Source of the DNA: a virus
Strand: one strand, 5' to 3'
DNA: 39,023 bases
Virus record (IMG/VR): IMGVR_UViG_3300044701_000344
Location: 1 to 39,023 of that record
Shown piece by piece: positions 38,962 to 39,023 of the stretch (within the stretch, counting starts at the first letter, position 1; each line of letters starts with the position of its first letter). The notes beneath the pieces are model-generated. The model was not told the origin of the DNA. It saw nothing but the letters and a program-made list of their open reading frames with translations, and made no database searches. A program made the position numbers and the translations under genes.

Positions 38962-39023
38962 GTATGCCACAAGCCCACCTGTTATCCTCAAGTCGTTTCC
39001 GCATACTCTACACAGGTTGCCGG
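38962..39023 (-). ncRNA. candidate structured RNA 3 (pseudoknot), cut by window edge
   Basis: GTATGC (38962-38967) pairs with GCATAC (39001-39006), while ACCTGT (38977-38982) pairs with ACAGGT (39012-39017). The two stems cross, forming an H-type pseudoknot. It resembles RNA 1 around the GTTTCC-GATAC core. Confidence 0.35.

Overview
This window looks like a 39 kb stretch of a T4-like contractile-tailed phage (marine type), about 40% G+C. The evidence is the gene content. There is a GroES/gp31-like co-chaperonin, a DexA-like exonuclease, an ATP-dependent DNA ligase, MazG-type pyrophosphohydrolases and a UV-damage endonuclease. There is also a QueD homologue, an IscA/HesB protein, a PTH2-like protein, a bank of very large fibre/baseplate proteins and a tRNA cluster. 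Several structural proteins begin with the module that opens T4 baseplate protein gp10. Short A/T-rich boxes of the T4 late-promoter type (TATAAATA-like) sit about 15-30 nt upstream of many genes. No photosystem or other host-diagnostic gene is present, so the host is not resolved.

Layout. (1) 1-3155, minus strand: nucleotide metabolism and small genes: partial MazG-like, membrane proteins, exonuclease, MazG, co-chaperonin, and a short protein resembling part of DNA polymerase III alpha. (2) 3152-21076, minus strand: a structural block of fibre/baseplate-like proteins (201, 1176, 230, 275, 1253 and 2622 aa), preceded by an IscA/HesB-like Fe-S carrier. (3) 21139-21770, plus strand: two small nucleic-acid-binding-like proteins closed by a strong terminator. 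(4) 21754-25068, minus strand: coiled-coil protein, UvdE, two sugar-transfer-like proteins and QueD. (5) 25116-30029, plus strand: a 1637-aa repeat-rich fibre ending in an S74 intramolecular chaperone, converging on (6) 30026-34362, minus strand: fibre proteins, a small membrane protein and a conserved unknown. (7) 34417-37723, minus strand: a tightly overlapping seven-gene operon (phosphoesterase, PTH2-like, unknowns, DNA ligase). (8) 37781-39023, minus strand: eight clear tRNAs, one tRNA-like element and three structured non-tRNA segments.

Regulation seems split in two. The nucleotide-metabolism and DNA-repair units have host-type -35/-10 promoters (TTGACA/TTGACT, 16-17 nt, TATACT-like). 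The structural genes have the phage late box. At two places (1082-1127 and 31961-31997) a promoter lies inside an inverted repeat whose downstream arm contains all or part of the next gene's Shine-Dalgarno sequence. This is the arrangement known in T4 for timing translation by transcript start.

Most interesting: the two promoter-in-hairpin switches; a family of related structured RNAs between tRNA genes; a stand-alone fragment of the PolIII alpha nucleotide-binding motif without catalytic residues; spread of the gp10 N-terminal baseplate module over several giant proteins; and perfect repeats and shared modules between fibre genes on opposite strands.
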